A stretch of 64,000 bases of DNA, from positions 3,348,001 to 3,412,000 of the forward strand of contig JBLDXI010000019.1 in assembly GCA_047495785.1 (NCBI GenBank). Direction: 5' to 3'. Both the position numbers and the translations under genes were made by a program. Below the pieces are notes generated by a model. The model saw nothing but the letters and a program-made list of their open reading frames with translations. It ran no database searches and was not told the DNA's origin. Below, one piece after another: positions 53,614 to 64,000 of the stretch; position 1 is the stretch's first letter, and each line of letters starts with the position of its first letter. Source of the stretch: Lepidodermella squamata. Lineage: Eukaryota > Gastrotricha.

Positions 53614-54188
53614 TATTATGCGCACTTATGCTAAACACGTCACGTGATTTTTTACTTAAACCCGGATAACGGGAGCTTCGAAGCCACTGCGGCCTGGTAC
53701 GTCTTGTTCTGTCTTGTTGTCTGGTACTGTCTGGTACTGAAGATAGTCTGGTCTGGCAAATGAAATTCCGGAATTAGCGAAAATTCCTCCAAACCACGAT
53801 GGCGTATATGAAACATGGTACGCTAATTATACCACTAAAATCGTGTTCTACCCATAAAGTAATCATAAAATTGCGAAATTCGTTAAGACGATACATTCCA
53901 GAATAGTTGAGTGAAAATTCTATTTTTAACAGAAGGCGAGAACAAAAAGGCTAGCGGCATATAATTGGTTATAGGTTAAGTGACGAGCCATATACGGTGT
54001 TTAACAATGTTCCGCGTTTAACAATATAAATTTGAACATAGACGAATACTACGATTAGTGAGGATTTCAGGAATGATTTTAGAAAATAAGCTATGCTATA
54101 AAAAAGGACAGGCAAACTCCACCGGATTATAGCGGATTATAGCTCAGCTCGCATAATAATTTGTTAGATAATATTTGATTTTCAAGCA
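53614..54188. other. Intergenic, no gene seen
   Basis: Contains a short CTGGTACTGT-type simple repeat (53695-53757) and AT-rich DNA downstream of copy D. Confidence 0.4.
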
Positions 54189-57100
54189 TCAAAAAACTCG
54201 AATTTCAGAGAAAACTACAGAAAGCTGTCCGATTTTCTCAACGCTGATGTAGCGACCTGAAATTGGTGGCGTACAGTACATCTCTAAATTCTGACCAGCG
54301 ATCAGGCTTGGAACACGATAGCCGTCATGAATATCGCATATTGTATTTTGAGAGAAAACAGTCGAATCGCCAACGCGTGCAACAAGCCTGAACCCAACAG
54401 GACTCGCATAGTTTATCCAACCGCTATTCCCAGAGAGAACTAGTACGATTTTCGAGATGCTAGGCATCTTTTGACCCATGTCAACTTGGAAATACGATTC
54501 TGACGAGGGCTGAGGGCCGATCGGTTCAGTAATCGAACCATCCGTCAACCCAGCGTTGACAGTTTCATTGAAGTCTGACGAGGTAACTCCTTTCGAAGCA
54601 GCGTAGTTAGTTGAAGAATCATAGCTGACACTGACGTGACACATAAGCATATCCATGTAACTGCTGGAAACAACAACAAATTGACCGGCTTTTACAGAAT
54701 CCGATGACAACAAGATTCGAGATCGAAAGGGAGCAGCTTCAACATCAGAAGAAAATCGGGGCAAATTCAAAACCTCAGAGGTTGAAGCTGGGGCAGTACT
54801 TGCTACCCGAACAGATAGTCCTTTAGCAGCAAAACCGATGTCGTTAATGTAACTGCATCCTTTGAAGCCGAGTCTTCCAACAGGCTGACTGTTGAATTCG
54901 TCAACGTAAAGTCGGACAGCTACAGCCACAAGTGCCGGGTTCAAAAAGCTGGAGTATGGCGGGGAATCGGGCCCAGAAGGAGGACCTTCGAATATCCTAA
55001 GGGTCGAACCGTTACGCCAGACATACCCGACCCATTTGCTGGCAGAATTCGCTAATCTTGACAGCAGATGGTACTTCGTAATTGAAGCCGAAGTGCTCTT
55101 ACTCGACTGAACTGACACGTTGTTGATCAGTTTCGCCTCTTTGAATTCAATCTGAAAGTACGGCTGCTTGTCTGCTGCAATTGGTACCCAATCAACCCCG
55201 TTGAGGTCGTTTCGCGTGAAATCGGCAGGCGTTGTTGAGCTAGAAGCGCTGACTAGAGCATCACTATCATAGAGCTCAACATTGCACATCAAACCTTGGG
55301 ATATATAAATTCAAAGTTATGAAAGCACGAAACTGTCAGTCTTACTTGGGCATCCACGAACAAGCCATCGCAGACAAACTTCATTCGACCAAGCGTCGGG
55401 ATACAGTCGAAGGAACCTAGCTGTGATGAATGGTCGTATGAAGTTCCAAATCAATGTCCCAGGATCAGTATTAGCAGTGAATGATTTGACAACACCAGTT
55501 CTGGCCCTATCGTTGAATTTAGTGAAATAAACACCAATGTTGCTGTATTCGAGGTGGAATGTTCTGACGAAGCAATTATTAAGCTCATCGCCCTGGGTAG
55601 CTACTTGAGTGATCGTGACCTGCTCGCCAAAATCGGCTTGAATGTACTCGGTTTTCAATGAGGTCAGAGGACGCCAGCAGCAAGCGACTGAATTGCCAAT
55701 CCACGATCCCATAGTGACCCATTTGTTGTAGGGGACGTTACCAGGGCTTGGGGATGTGTAAATCGAGCTGAATGTTACATTCGCACTTGCGGTTAGATCA
55801 CTCTCGCAAACATGACCCTGAAGCATTGTAGTTGTTGGGCATTGAGACCAAAGTTCCATAGCCTGGTACTGTGTAACATTGCCCTGGTAGATGAAGAGGC
55901 AAGCTAGAGAGCCATTCATATACTTGGGAGACACGTCCTTTCAAATGAATTTTTAGGAGATTCACAAATGACGAAAATAATGAAGACTCACATAAGCTAA
56001 GTAAATTGTGCCGACATCAGCGACAGACAATGCAGGAAAATTCGTCGATCCTGCTATACTGCCGTCAGCATAAGCCACCATCATCTTGCTGGCCATGTCA
56101 ATAGTCATGCTGTAGTGATACCACGTGTTCGCGACGGTCACATTCTCCAGTTTCACCGTGTAGTTCTCGGACGTACTCATAGTACAGGTGTACTCAACGT
56201 AGCCGGGGAAAAGACGTATTCCATGCAGCGGAGTAGTGCTCGTATAAAATCGGACGATGGGTGTGCCAGCACTTGGAGGGCTTGCAGAGCTGAATGAGAA
56301 AATTCCCACAGAATATGCAGTTGTTCCGTTACCGCCTGGTTTTAGGGTTGAAGTGGCAGCTGATGCTATGTAATTGCCAGAAAAGCTATGTACTGAAAAA
56401 TGAAACGCCATCGATCCGGTGTGCCACCATGGCAAACCACGTGACGCAGTCAGTGAAAAGTTTAGCATTGCCTGGGTATTAGGCATCATCATGAAAGAGA
56501 GATCGCTCCAGGGGTACACGTTCCGGAAAACGAAAGTCGGACTCATTGGCAAATTGTTGTCGATAGGTACCATCGCACTAGCCGTCATCTCTAGGGTTGA
56601 AGTTAAAGGGCAGCGTTTCAAGGAGTACAACTGCCGCCGATTCATTGCAACATTCGCGTAAATCTGAAGACAAGCATAGTCCCCAACAACAGAGCTCGCA
56701 CCTCCGATACGAAAAATGCTGGTATTAGTAGCTAATCCGCTTGAACATGAGAAAACGAAACGTTCAATCACTTCACCCTCGTAGACTAGACCGATGAATG
56801 GAGAAGAGTGGTCGATAGTAACTCCGAGGTAAACCCATCTGTTCGTTTTCAGTTCTACTTTCGTGGAAATAAAATCCATCGAGGATGAGCCATCCCTACA
56901 CTTGTTTCGCCACGCAAGAGAGCCATTTGAATGAATGAAAAGTCCAACTTCAGGGCTTGAAGATGTTGCAATGGTAACCCAACTGAATATAAAGCCGAAT
57001 CCATCTGGCCTCACATGAATTAGGATCGTGAATGAATACTGAAGATCCATCGCCGCTTGTGACAATCGGAAAAAGTCATTCGCAGTCGGCAAGTTCCATG

Positions 57101-59702
57101 CCCTGATAATACAAGCAAAACGTAGGTGACACAAAAGCTACAATTCAAGCGAACGTGTTTGTGAAGCTCAAAATTGTGGAGCACACAGGATTTCCGCTTT
57201 TTGTTAGGGCCCAATTGCTTCCCGTAGCTTCCAATGGTGAGCAATTCAATGGAAATATTGCAAGTGGTGGGTTTGCTAAGCAATACGTGAGAAATCAAGC
57301 ATTTTCAGGCATTGAAAACAAAATATTCGTACTTTTCCATGGGCAGCGACTAGCTTGATCAATTTCAGCGTTGTCTAGCGAACGATAGTATAGCTGAACG
57401 CAAGCAACTTTTCCCCTCCATTGACCTCGAATTTGAAAGTAGGAACTCGAAATCCTCCCAGAGGTCGCTATTTGGCAAGGAACCGGAAATATTCCTCTCT
57501 CGACCTTGTCAATGAATATACGACCAGTGTAGCTTTTACAGTCGATTGATAGAGCTACAAAACTCCATTTGTTCAAGGGAATAACCGTTCTTGGACCGCC
57601 TAAACCTGTTGTTTTCGGGTAAGCGTTTGTCGTCGTGCTGGTTGACCCCATCGAGTTTTCGATAGTCACTAAACCGGATGCGATTTTTAGAGACATGCCA
57701 CTGACATAGCTGGGAAAATGAAGTCAATACAAAAGAATTCCCGAGAAATGATTAAGCATACTAATCGAAATACGAAGTAATAAGATAGACGTCACTATTG
57801 GGGGATGAGTAGTACACCCATAAAGCGTAGGTAAATCCATTGACACGGTCTATAAACGGCTGTTTGGTCGGAATCAGCACCGTTCGAGTCGACGTAGGAA
57901 TTGTCCATTCAAGCGACCCAAGGGGCCTACCATCAACACCACTGCCGAATACTACTCCATCAGAAACCACAGCATGATTCCCGTTGCCAGATAAATCGTC
58001 GTAACCATGGATTAAATCGAAGAGCCAAAGCCCGTCAGGATTCAGCGTTGCGAATGGCGGATAGTCAGGAAATGTGATTTCGATTTGGTTTAATGATTGA
58101 CTTGAGCCAAGATCGATAACGGCGAAAGGTAGCCCAGGCGGTACAGTGAAAAATCGACTGCAGTTTTGAATGTGCTGCGATCGAATTCGCCGTCTTTGCG
58201 TGATTGTTTTCAGCGCGTTGCTATAACCGTTGTACTCCGTTGTAACTAAGGCCGGGGTGGCTAGAACGTTCGCATCATTAGCTAAATTGAGCAGGGTTCG
58301 TGGGTTTCCTAATCAGATATATGTGAAAAAGTAACGCCAGCATAGGCAGCTTACTTTTGCATCCCAGAAGCTCGAGTTTGAAACATTGAGCGCCTGAATT
58401 AGTGATTGGGGTAATTCGGAAAAATCGCCCAACAACAGGGTTCGGGAAAGCAGCAGCTACGATTGAAGTGGCATCAACATTGCCTTCCCAACCTTCAGAC
58501 CTGTCAGCCTTGAGTATTTTTCGCCAGTAGTCATTTTCACTCGACCGGCTTTGAATTTGAAAGTATTTCACCCAAGAGTTCAAAAAACTACAGCCCTGCA
58601 TCTGAACTGCCGTGACTATGGTTTGCTTAAGAAGATCAATGATAACAAAATCGTCAACGATGGGGGAAGCAGCCATTCCCCAATTCAGCCGAGTGTAACG
58701 CGAGCTTGTGTAGTTGAGAGACGTCATGATTTGTGAATCATCAATTTCCGAGGTCTGGATGCCCAGAGGCTCGTAACACAGGGCTGGTATGCCATTAACT
58801 TGAAATTTAGCCACTCTCCAGCCGGTTGAATTCGTTAACATAGAGAACTTGAAATGCTTGGCGATGACTGGCTTGTATAAATCGAACTTCAATATTGCAC
58901 TGTTCAGTAGAGGTTGTAGAATTTTAACGGGTCCACCGACAGATCTGATCGGCGTGAGCTGATTGCTGGTAAGCCCAACTTCCAACATCATATCTTGCAT
59001 GCAGATGTTTGGATCGTGGCAAAAGTAGGAGAATCGAGCCAGCCATATTATCCTCTGCAAATCCAAAGTCACCCATGCTCCAGCTGGTGGAACATTGCCC
59101 ATATTGAAGAACCAGTTGTGCAAAGCAGCCAGTCTTCCATAGTGGACCATTTCGTATGGGACAGATGGGATAACATAGGTATCATTATTATTCGATAGAG
59201 CTTGGTATCCAAGATCACTTATATAGCTGTTATCAATGTCAACCTCGCCATCCGTGCAGTTGAGCAATGGATCCGTCAAAGAGCATGGCGGCATCGCAAC
59301 AGCTCTGAAAATCGCGTCGAAAATACCAGACTTGCCCTGTGTAGCTTTAGCGGTCAGACTATCGACTGTAACCACAAACGACCTATGGGCCTGGCTCGCT
59401 GCGAATGTCACCCAAGCAGAGCCATTCGGCGAAACTGAATACAAGGTGCAAATCTTTTGAGCCGAATCCAGCTCCCCCGACTGGCAGTTAGGGGCGAGGT
59501 TGCATTTGCTCATGCATTCGACAGGCAGCCTGGTCGAGGAGTAGCTTGCGATGGTAACGGCGGACATGTCTAAGAGGCCGGTGTTAGGCGCTGGCTGGAT
59601 TCTGAAGCCTTGGTACTCGTTGTAGTAGCTCCCACCGCCGCCGGCTGACGGTGTAAACAAGTAGCTTGATAGTATCAAGAACAACGACAGAATTAGCGGC
59701 AT
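54189..59702 (-). CDS. Large secreted PAN/discoidin/laminin-G-like protein, copy D
   Basis: Seven exons, 59702..58355, 58308..57762, 57709..57333, 57275..57155, 57102..55992, 55937..55346 and 55294..54189, all in phase, give 1733 residues. Exons 2, 4 and 7 have exactly the same length as in copy A (547, 121 and 1106 nt). Signal peptide MPLILSLFLILSSYLFTPSA, GGGGSYY, PAN-like CMSKCNLAPNCQSGELDSAQ, discoidin-like modules, laminin-G-like modules (KWSFVALSIDCKSYTGRIFI; RWVYLGVTIDHSS) and C-terminal discoidin/fucolectin-like modules ending SVVFSEIRVF. The 121-nt exon uses a non-consensus donor (AACAC|GTTCGC), as copy A does at the same site (GTTTGT). Likely extracellular binding protein; ligand unknown. 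Confidence 0.84.
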
Positions 59703-60120
59703 TGCGTATCAAGATTTCATGCCTTGGTTCATACGTAGTGTTATGTATTCGATCTTCATGGGATCTAGCTGTTTTCCACCTGTATTTCGCATTAAAATAT
59801 TCATTAGTTATTTTGTCGTTGCCAGGCTTCCATGGCCGTAGCTTCAAGTCAATCCCGGCTTTCTCGCCTGTTTTTCATAACAAAAGCGTGATTTTTCCAC
59901 AATAATAACGGCTTTTGCTGTCTTTTGATCGATGAAGCAAAATCCAGGGACTTCACTGGATTTGGACATGCGCAAAACCAATAGTAAGAGAATTTTGCCT
60001 TAGTTCGAGAATATATTAGTTTTCCCAGCCGTGTATAGATAGTACTGCAGCTATAATTCATTTTATTTCAACAACATATATTCAGTAGAAGTTCAGTAGA
60101 ATTTTCAGCTGCGCAAAGAG
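59703..60120. other. Promoter region of copy D, no other gene seen
   Basis: Upstream of the copy D ATG. Unlike copy A, no TATATAAA octamer is found within 100 bp. No coding frame supported. Confidence 0.35.
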
Positions 60121-60156
60121 GAATGAATGAATGATTTTATTTTACTTCCACGCGAC

Positions 60157-60534
60157 CCTTTTATCCCTTTTTATCCCTTTTTTAGGGATAAAATCCGGAA
60201 TGAAAACATATGGCGCATTTGCGGCGTTGAGAGGCTCACTACTAAAATAGATAGACGCCAACTGCGCTGGTATGGTCATGTAGCTCGCATGGACTCGAGA
60301 AGGTTGACGAAACAAATGCGGTACTGGCAACCTCCGACAGATTGGATACGACCCCAAGGGCGACCAAAATTGAGATGGATACTGCGCTAGACGGGCTGGG
60401 TACACCGGGGTGAATTTTATTTTATAATTTTTCCTTCCTATTCGCTATTCCTTGTTGTTAATCTTTGTTCTGTATTATATCGGTAAAAGAAGGAAAATAT
60501 AAAATAAAGATAATGTTATGTTGTGTATGTTATG
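60157..60534 (+). mobile_element. 5'-truncated LINE with 11-bp target-site duplication
   Basis: Encodes KIDRRQLRWYGHVARMDSRR, LTKQMRYWQPPTDWIRPQGR and PKLRWILR, the C-terminal end of a non-LTR retrotransposon polyprotein. The tail contains AAATAAAG and TTATG units (60503-60534). Identical 11-mers TTCCACGCGAC flank it at 60146-60156 and 60535-60545. The target (60127-60156, GATTTTATTTTACTTCCACG) resembles the 3' terminus of the LINE at 24460-24486, so this insertion may be nested in an older LINE end of opposite orientation. Confidence 0.78.
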
Positions 60535-60957
60535 TTCCACGCGACTACAGTGACAGTCAAAAGATCCGCACGGTGGAATTGAGGCGATGCTCGTTGAAAT
60601 TTCGGGCCATGCTGTAAGGATAGATCCAACGTTGGCTGAAACTGGCCGGAAAGGTTCGATTGAACCATCTTCTATCTTGAACAGGACTGAACTTGGAACG
60701 ACAATACAGAGTCGTCTCAAGATGCCACGCATCGATCTCAGCACTCCGTTTCGTTTGCTTGCCGACATTTCATAGAGTTTGCCCGGGTGGAAATGCCAGG
60801 ACGGGAATTCATCTCGCATCTTATCTAATAAAACCTCAAGCAGTTCGTTTTCCGATGTTGCGACGTTTGGGGATGGGGTGGAATTAGCTGGTGTAACATT
60901 GCTTTCAAAAGCTTCGTCGTCCTCAGAGCATGGATCATTTTCAAAACGCTGCATCAT
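60475..60957 (-). CDS. Hypothetical protein whose C-terminus was altered by a LINE
   Basis: ATG at 60957, 160 codons. The first 140 residues (MMQRFENDPCSEDDEAF ... FPSWHFHPGKLYEMSASKRN) are acidic then basic, with no recognised family. The last 20 or so (HNIHNITLSLFYIFLLLPI) are read through the 3' tail of the plus-strand LINE. Without the insertion the frame would run ...CSRVEVK-stop. The open frame upstream of the insertion suggests a real exon, perhaps of a longer gene. Confidence 0.4.
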   Translation of the reverse strand: MMQRFENDPCSEDDEAFESNVTPANSTPSPNVATSENELLEVLLDKMRDEFPSWHFHPGKLYEMSASKRNGVLRSMRGILRRLCIVVPSSVLFKIEDGSIEPFRPVSANVGSILTAWPEISTSIASIPPCGSFDCHCSRVEHNIHNITLSLFYIFLLLPI

Positions 60958-61364
60958 CCGAGTTGAATTTTGAAATTGCGGTTTTCATTTTCTGAATGTT
61001 TCGCCAAGTTGGAAAAGTTTGCGTTCTCTGAATGAAATAAAAGACGGAACCATCGCTGGTTTATCCAGCTGTTGGTAATATTCAAATGCTAACTTGCGTA
61101 CGTATTATGATTCTGCTAATACGCAGTTGTAGACTCTAGCTTCCCTATGAGCTGAGTTAATCCGCAAGCTAACAAGCGCCAACAAGGAGTAGAGCTGGAA
61201 AGTTTTAAAATTGGAATATGAAATGAACCCATGCTATAGTGTACTACTATACCATCATGTGAACTACTAGAATTCAAACGTCCACGGGAATATTACCCCA
61301 CGAAACATTTTTTTACTGTGACGAAATTCGAATAAATCTCTAGCATAATATACGAAATGAGTTA
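60958..61364. other. Intergenic, no gene seen
   Basis: AT-rich spacer between two minus-strand genes. Nothing recognised. Confidence 0.35.
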
Positions 61365-61790
61365 TTAAGGAATGACATCTGCCAGAAAAAGAATAACAAC
61401 TGTCACAGCACCGGCTATGGTTAGTAGTCCAAGGACAAATAGAAAGCACTTGAGTTCCCTAAGAAATGAAGATGCCTTAGATGGATCTATCAATCATATT
61501 GCAGTTCAAGAAACTCACGGCGAATCTGAATTTGCCGCTTTGAATACTAGGTAGATCGGGACCGCTACTGGGAACAGCAGGATGACTACAATCCACATGA
61601 GAGCTCTAACCAGTTTGTCCCGACATTCGTGGCTTTCTTGTTCATCTTCGTGGCTTCTCTGAATTTTATCGATCCCGTTGATTGCTGTTGAAAAATTCGC
61701 GTTTTCGAAATCAGCCTTCCAATCGGCGCCAGAAGTCGACGCAATTGAAGTCGTGTCGGAATTCTCAAGGATTTCTTCACCGGTGTCCAT
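61365..61790 (-). CDS. Two-helix membrane protein B
   Basis: Two exons, 61790..61519 and 61458..61365 (phase 2; donor GTGAGT, acceptor TTTCTTAG), give 121 residues. The acidic N-terminus (MDTGEEILENSDTTSIASTS) is followed by TM1 (ALMWIVVILLFPVAVPIYLV), a short loop, and TM2 in exon 2 (CFLFVLGLLTIAGAVTVVIL), ending ADVIP. The layout, the intron between the helices and the short C-terminus match the protein at 36172-36942. Function unknown. Confidence 0.62.
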
Positions 61791-63157
61791 TACTGTTCTA
61801 ACATGGCTTGACTTACTTATAACTTATTTTGAGGTTTGATTGTAGAGATAAGCTTGTTGCTATTATCTTATCTTTCAAAGTAAGGTGATTTCATGTTACG
61901 TGCATTGAAACTAATACATTGACATGTTATCTCGAAATTTGAAGATTTTTCCCGGATATATTTTGCAAATCCGTATTTGATGAACACCCTGAATAACAGG
62001 TGGCTGTATTGGACCTTTCTTGAGAAATTTGGATTCCAGCGATCAATACGTGATTCTTCACATTTTAATTTACTGCCTCGCTTTCTCAAAATTTCAGGGA
62101 TTTGCTGATTGAGTTGAAAATTCAAGCAAACACCTCAGACCTCATCAGGCCACGTTCGCTCCCGGCGAGAACATAGATAAATTATTTATCTGCGGGAGAA
62201 AAAATATTTGACGGCAGTTCTAGGGGTTTTAGAGGGCCCTGATCACGATTTTGAAAACCGCTGTACAAATGCTGTACAAAAACTGGCCGAAATCGTCCTA
62301 TCCGCCCAGCTGATTTCAGCAGATTTTTCGAACACCCTAATTTCTGTGTCAGGTGCCTCCAGCTTTGGAATTTTAGATTATAAATTACTCCCATGAATGT
62401 CCCCAAGATCCTCCCTCACTTAAATCGCCGAAAACATTCAGTATTCAGTTTAAAAAAGTTTCAGAGGCTCAGCATTCAGATCTGAATTCAGCTTTTCCAG
62501 TTTTTGCTCGCGACAGTTTTTGCAGCACAAAAACCACGCACTCCGCCTGTACGAGTCCTGGCGGATAGGACGATTTCGGCAGCGCTGAAAGTAGTGCCAG
62601 GTACGCGTACCTGGCAGGTTTGGGCTCCAGTTGTACCTGCCAGGGATTTCAATTTTCTGTGAATTTTCAAAGTCGAAATTCCGAAATCGTCCTTCCCGCC
62701 GTGAAAGGGTTAAGCACCACGCAGCCATAGGTATGCGAACATTATGTACTTTTTTATTTTATGAAAACCTCGCTAGAATAGCCAGAAGCTAGCGAAAGTT
62801 ACAGGCAACAGTGACTTGTGGAACTAAAGGGCAAGGTTAAGGTTCCAAATCAATATACAGGTACTACGCACTTAGGGATGAACATAATTATATCACATAT
62901 TCAGATGTGGATTACAATGGCCAATAGGGCAATATGTGCCTACCCAGGCCGGAAAAATCGCAAACAGCCATATAGGTACGAAGCATGAAGTTGGAAATTA
63001 GCCTATGAAAAGATGAATAGAGAAGTGATCACAGTAATAGTCGGAAAGAAATCAGAGTACAGCACTTCACACAGTTCGTAGAGCTACTTTAGCTAGTAGG
63101 AGTTGTTATCTTTATAAAGGAGATAATAAGTTTAATTGTCCAAGACGTTTTCAATAT
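61791..63157. other. Intergenic region with fold-back repeats
   Basis: About 1.4 kb without a supported gene. It holds the inverted repeat and palindrome near 62287-62700; the rest is AT-rich. Confidence 0.4.
62287..62700. repeat. Fold-back repeat cluster with palindrome
   Basis: The 20-mer CCGAAATCGTCCTATCCGCC occurs at 62287-62306 and perfectly inverted at 62560-62579. An 18/20 copy lies at 62681-62700. Between the last two is a perfect 22-bp palindrome (62595-62616), half-site TGCCAGGTACG. Probably the remains of a fold-back or MITE-type element. Confidence 0.6.
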
Positions 63158-64000
63158 TCAAAAAACTCGAATATCTGAGAATATAACTGCTACTTGGCCT
63201 ATTTTCTCCACGCTTATGTATCGACCCGACATTTGCGGCGTGCAGTAAAGCTCGAAATTTTGACCCGAGATCAAGTTCGGGGCTCGGTAGCCATCGTGAA
63301 TGTCACAAATCGGATTCTGAGAGAATAGATCCGAATCACCAACACGTGCAACAAGTCTGAACCCAACAGGACTCGCATAGTTTATCCAGCCATTATTCCC
63401 TGAGAGAACTAGCACGATTTTCGAGATGCTAGGCATTGTTTGACCCATATCAACTTGGAAATACGATCCTGACGTAGCGGGCTGAGGGCCTTTCGGTTCA
63501 GTAATTGAACCATCTGTTAATCCAGTGTTAACCGTTTGATTAAAATGTGACGAATTAACTGTTTTCCAAGCAGCATAGTTGGTTGAAGCATCATAGTTGA
63601 CACTGACGTAGCACAGGAGGAGGTCCACGGAGGACCCTGAAACAACGACGTATCTTCCGGATTTCTTAGACTCGGATGACTGTAAGATTCGCGATCGAAA
63701 GGGAGCAGCTTCAACATCAGGTGAAAATCTAGGCAGAGCCAATACTTCAGTTGTCGAGCCAGGCGGAGTATCAGTCACTCGAACAGATAGCCCTTTAGCA
63801 GCGAAGCCGATGTCGTCCACATAACTACAGCCTTTGAAGCTGAATCTACCAACAGGCTGTATATTGGACTCATCGGCATACAGCCGAACTGCCACTGCAA
63901 CAAGAGCTGGGTTCAAATAGCTTTCGACCGACTGGGCATCAGACCCAGTAGGGCCTTCGAATATCCTGAGGGTCGATCCGTTTCGCCAGACATAGCCAAC
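63158..64000 (-). CDS. Large PAN/discoidin/laminin-G-like protein, copy E (partial)
   Basis: The final exon of a fifth copy, open from the stop at 63158 to the window edge (281 codons, in frame). It encodes the C-terminal discoidin/fucolectin-like modules: GYVWRNGSTLRIFEGPTG, then RFSFKGCSYVDDIGFAAKGL, FQVDMGQTMPSISKIVLVLS, FELYCTPQMSGRYISVEKIG and a final FSDIRVF. No frameshift or stop inside. Whether the rest of the gene is intact lies beyond the window. Confidence 0.8.
   Translation of the reverse strand, partial: VGYVWRNGSTLRIFEGPTGSDAQSVESYLNPALVAVAVRLYADESNIQPVGRFSFKGCSYVDDIGFAAKGLSVRVTDTPPGSTTEVLALPRFSPDVEAAPFRSRILQSSESKKSGRYVVVSGSSVDLLLCYVSVNYDASTNYAAWKTVNSSHFNQTVNTGLTDGSITEPKGPQPATSGSYFQVDMGQTMPSISKIVLVLSGNNGWINYASPVGFRLVARVGDSDLFSQNPICDIHDGYRAPNLISGQNFELYCTPQMSGRYISVEKIGQVAVIFSDIRVF

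Noticed and set aside
1-64000. CRISPR arrays, operons, bacterial signals
   Set aside because: None found; gene structure is plainly eukaryotic with short spliceosomal introns.

Overview
This window is nuclear DNA from a small, compact animal genome. The genes have GT-AG introns that are mostly 50-60 bp, AATAAA polyadenylation signals and, in several cases, a TATATAAA-type box 50-80 bp upstream of the ATG. Families specific to animals are present: a nuclear receptor, GTP cyclohydrolase feedback regulatory protein (GFRP), AMOP and SEA domains, and a class C GPCR-like membrane protein. An invertebrate, possibly an ecdysozoan, fits best; the phylum cannot be fixed from the sequence. All exon joins were worked out by hand from splice signals and reading frame, and none has been tested against transcripts.

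Left part (1-17 kb): the edge of a membrane protein gene, an NHL-repeat gene, and six scattered tandem members of an unrecognised family of about 130-190 residues. Five of the six end in a 7-nt coding exon that encodes the last residue and the stop. A short secreted-peptide gene lies among them (10.2 kb), as does a tandem cluster of GFRP genes: two intact, one frameshifted, one relic.

Middle (18-38 kb): a six-exon nuclear receptor missing one zinc ligand; an intronless dynamin-like protein whose P-loop is broken; two paralogous 106-residue secreted peptide precursors flanking a truncated class C GPCR-like gene and a LINE fragment joined to an inverted copy of a peptide exon; then a minus-strand gene of about 8.5 kb encoding a NEK-like pseudokinase, a SAM-like segment and many ankyrin repeats. 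One of its introns contains an opposite-strand AMOP-domain secreted protein gene; another contains a LINE fragment. A two-helix membrane protein gene and a palindromic MITE follow.

Right part (38-64 kb): a minus-strand array of very large secreted proteins combining PAN-like, discoidin (F5/8C)-like and laminin-G-like domains. Two copies are intact (1730 and 1733 residues, identical exon layout), two are decayed, and one runs off the right edge. Between them lie a SEA-domain, probably GPI-anchored, protein and its relic, a pogo/Tigger-like MITE, a 375-bp tandem repeat, a LINE insertion with an 11-bp target-site duplication that changed the end of a neighbouring ORF, and a second two-helix membrane protein paralogous to the one at 36 kb.

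Recurring themes are local duplication followed by decay, and loss of catalytic residues in otherwise maintained folds (pseudokinase, pseudo-GTPase).
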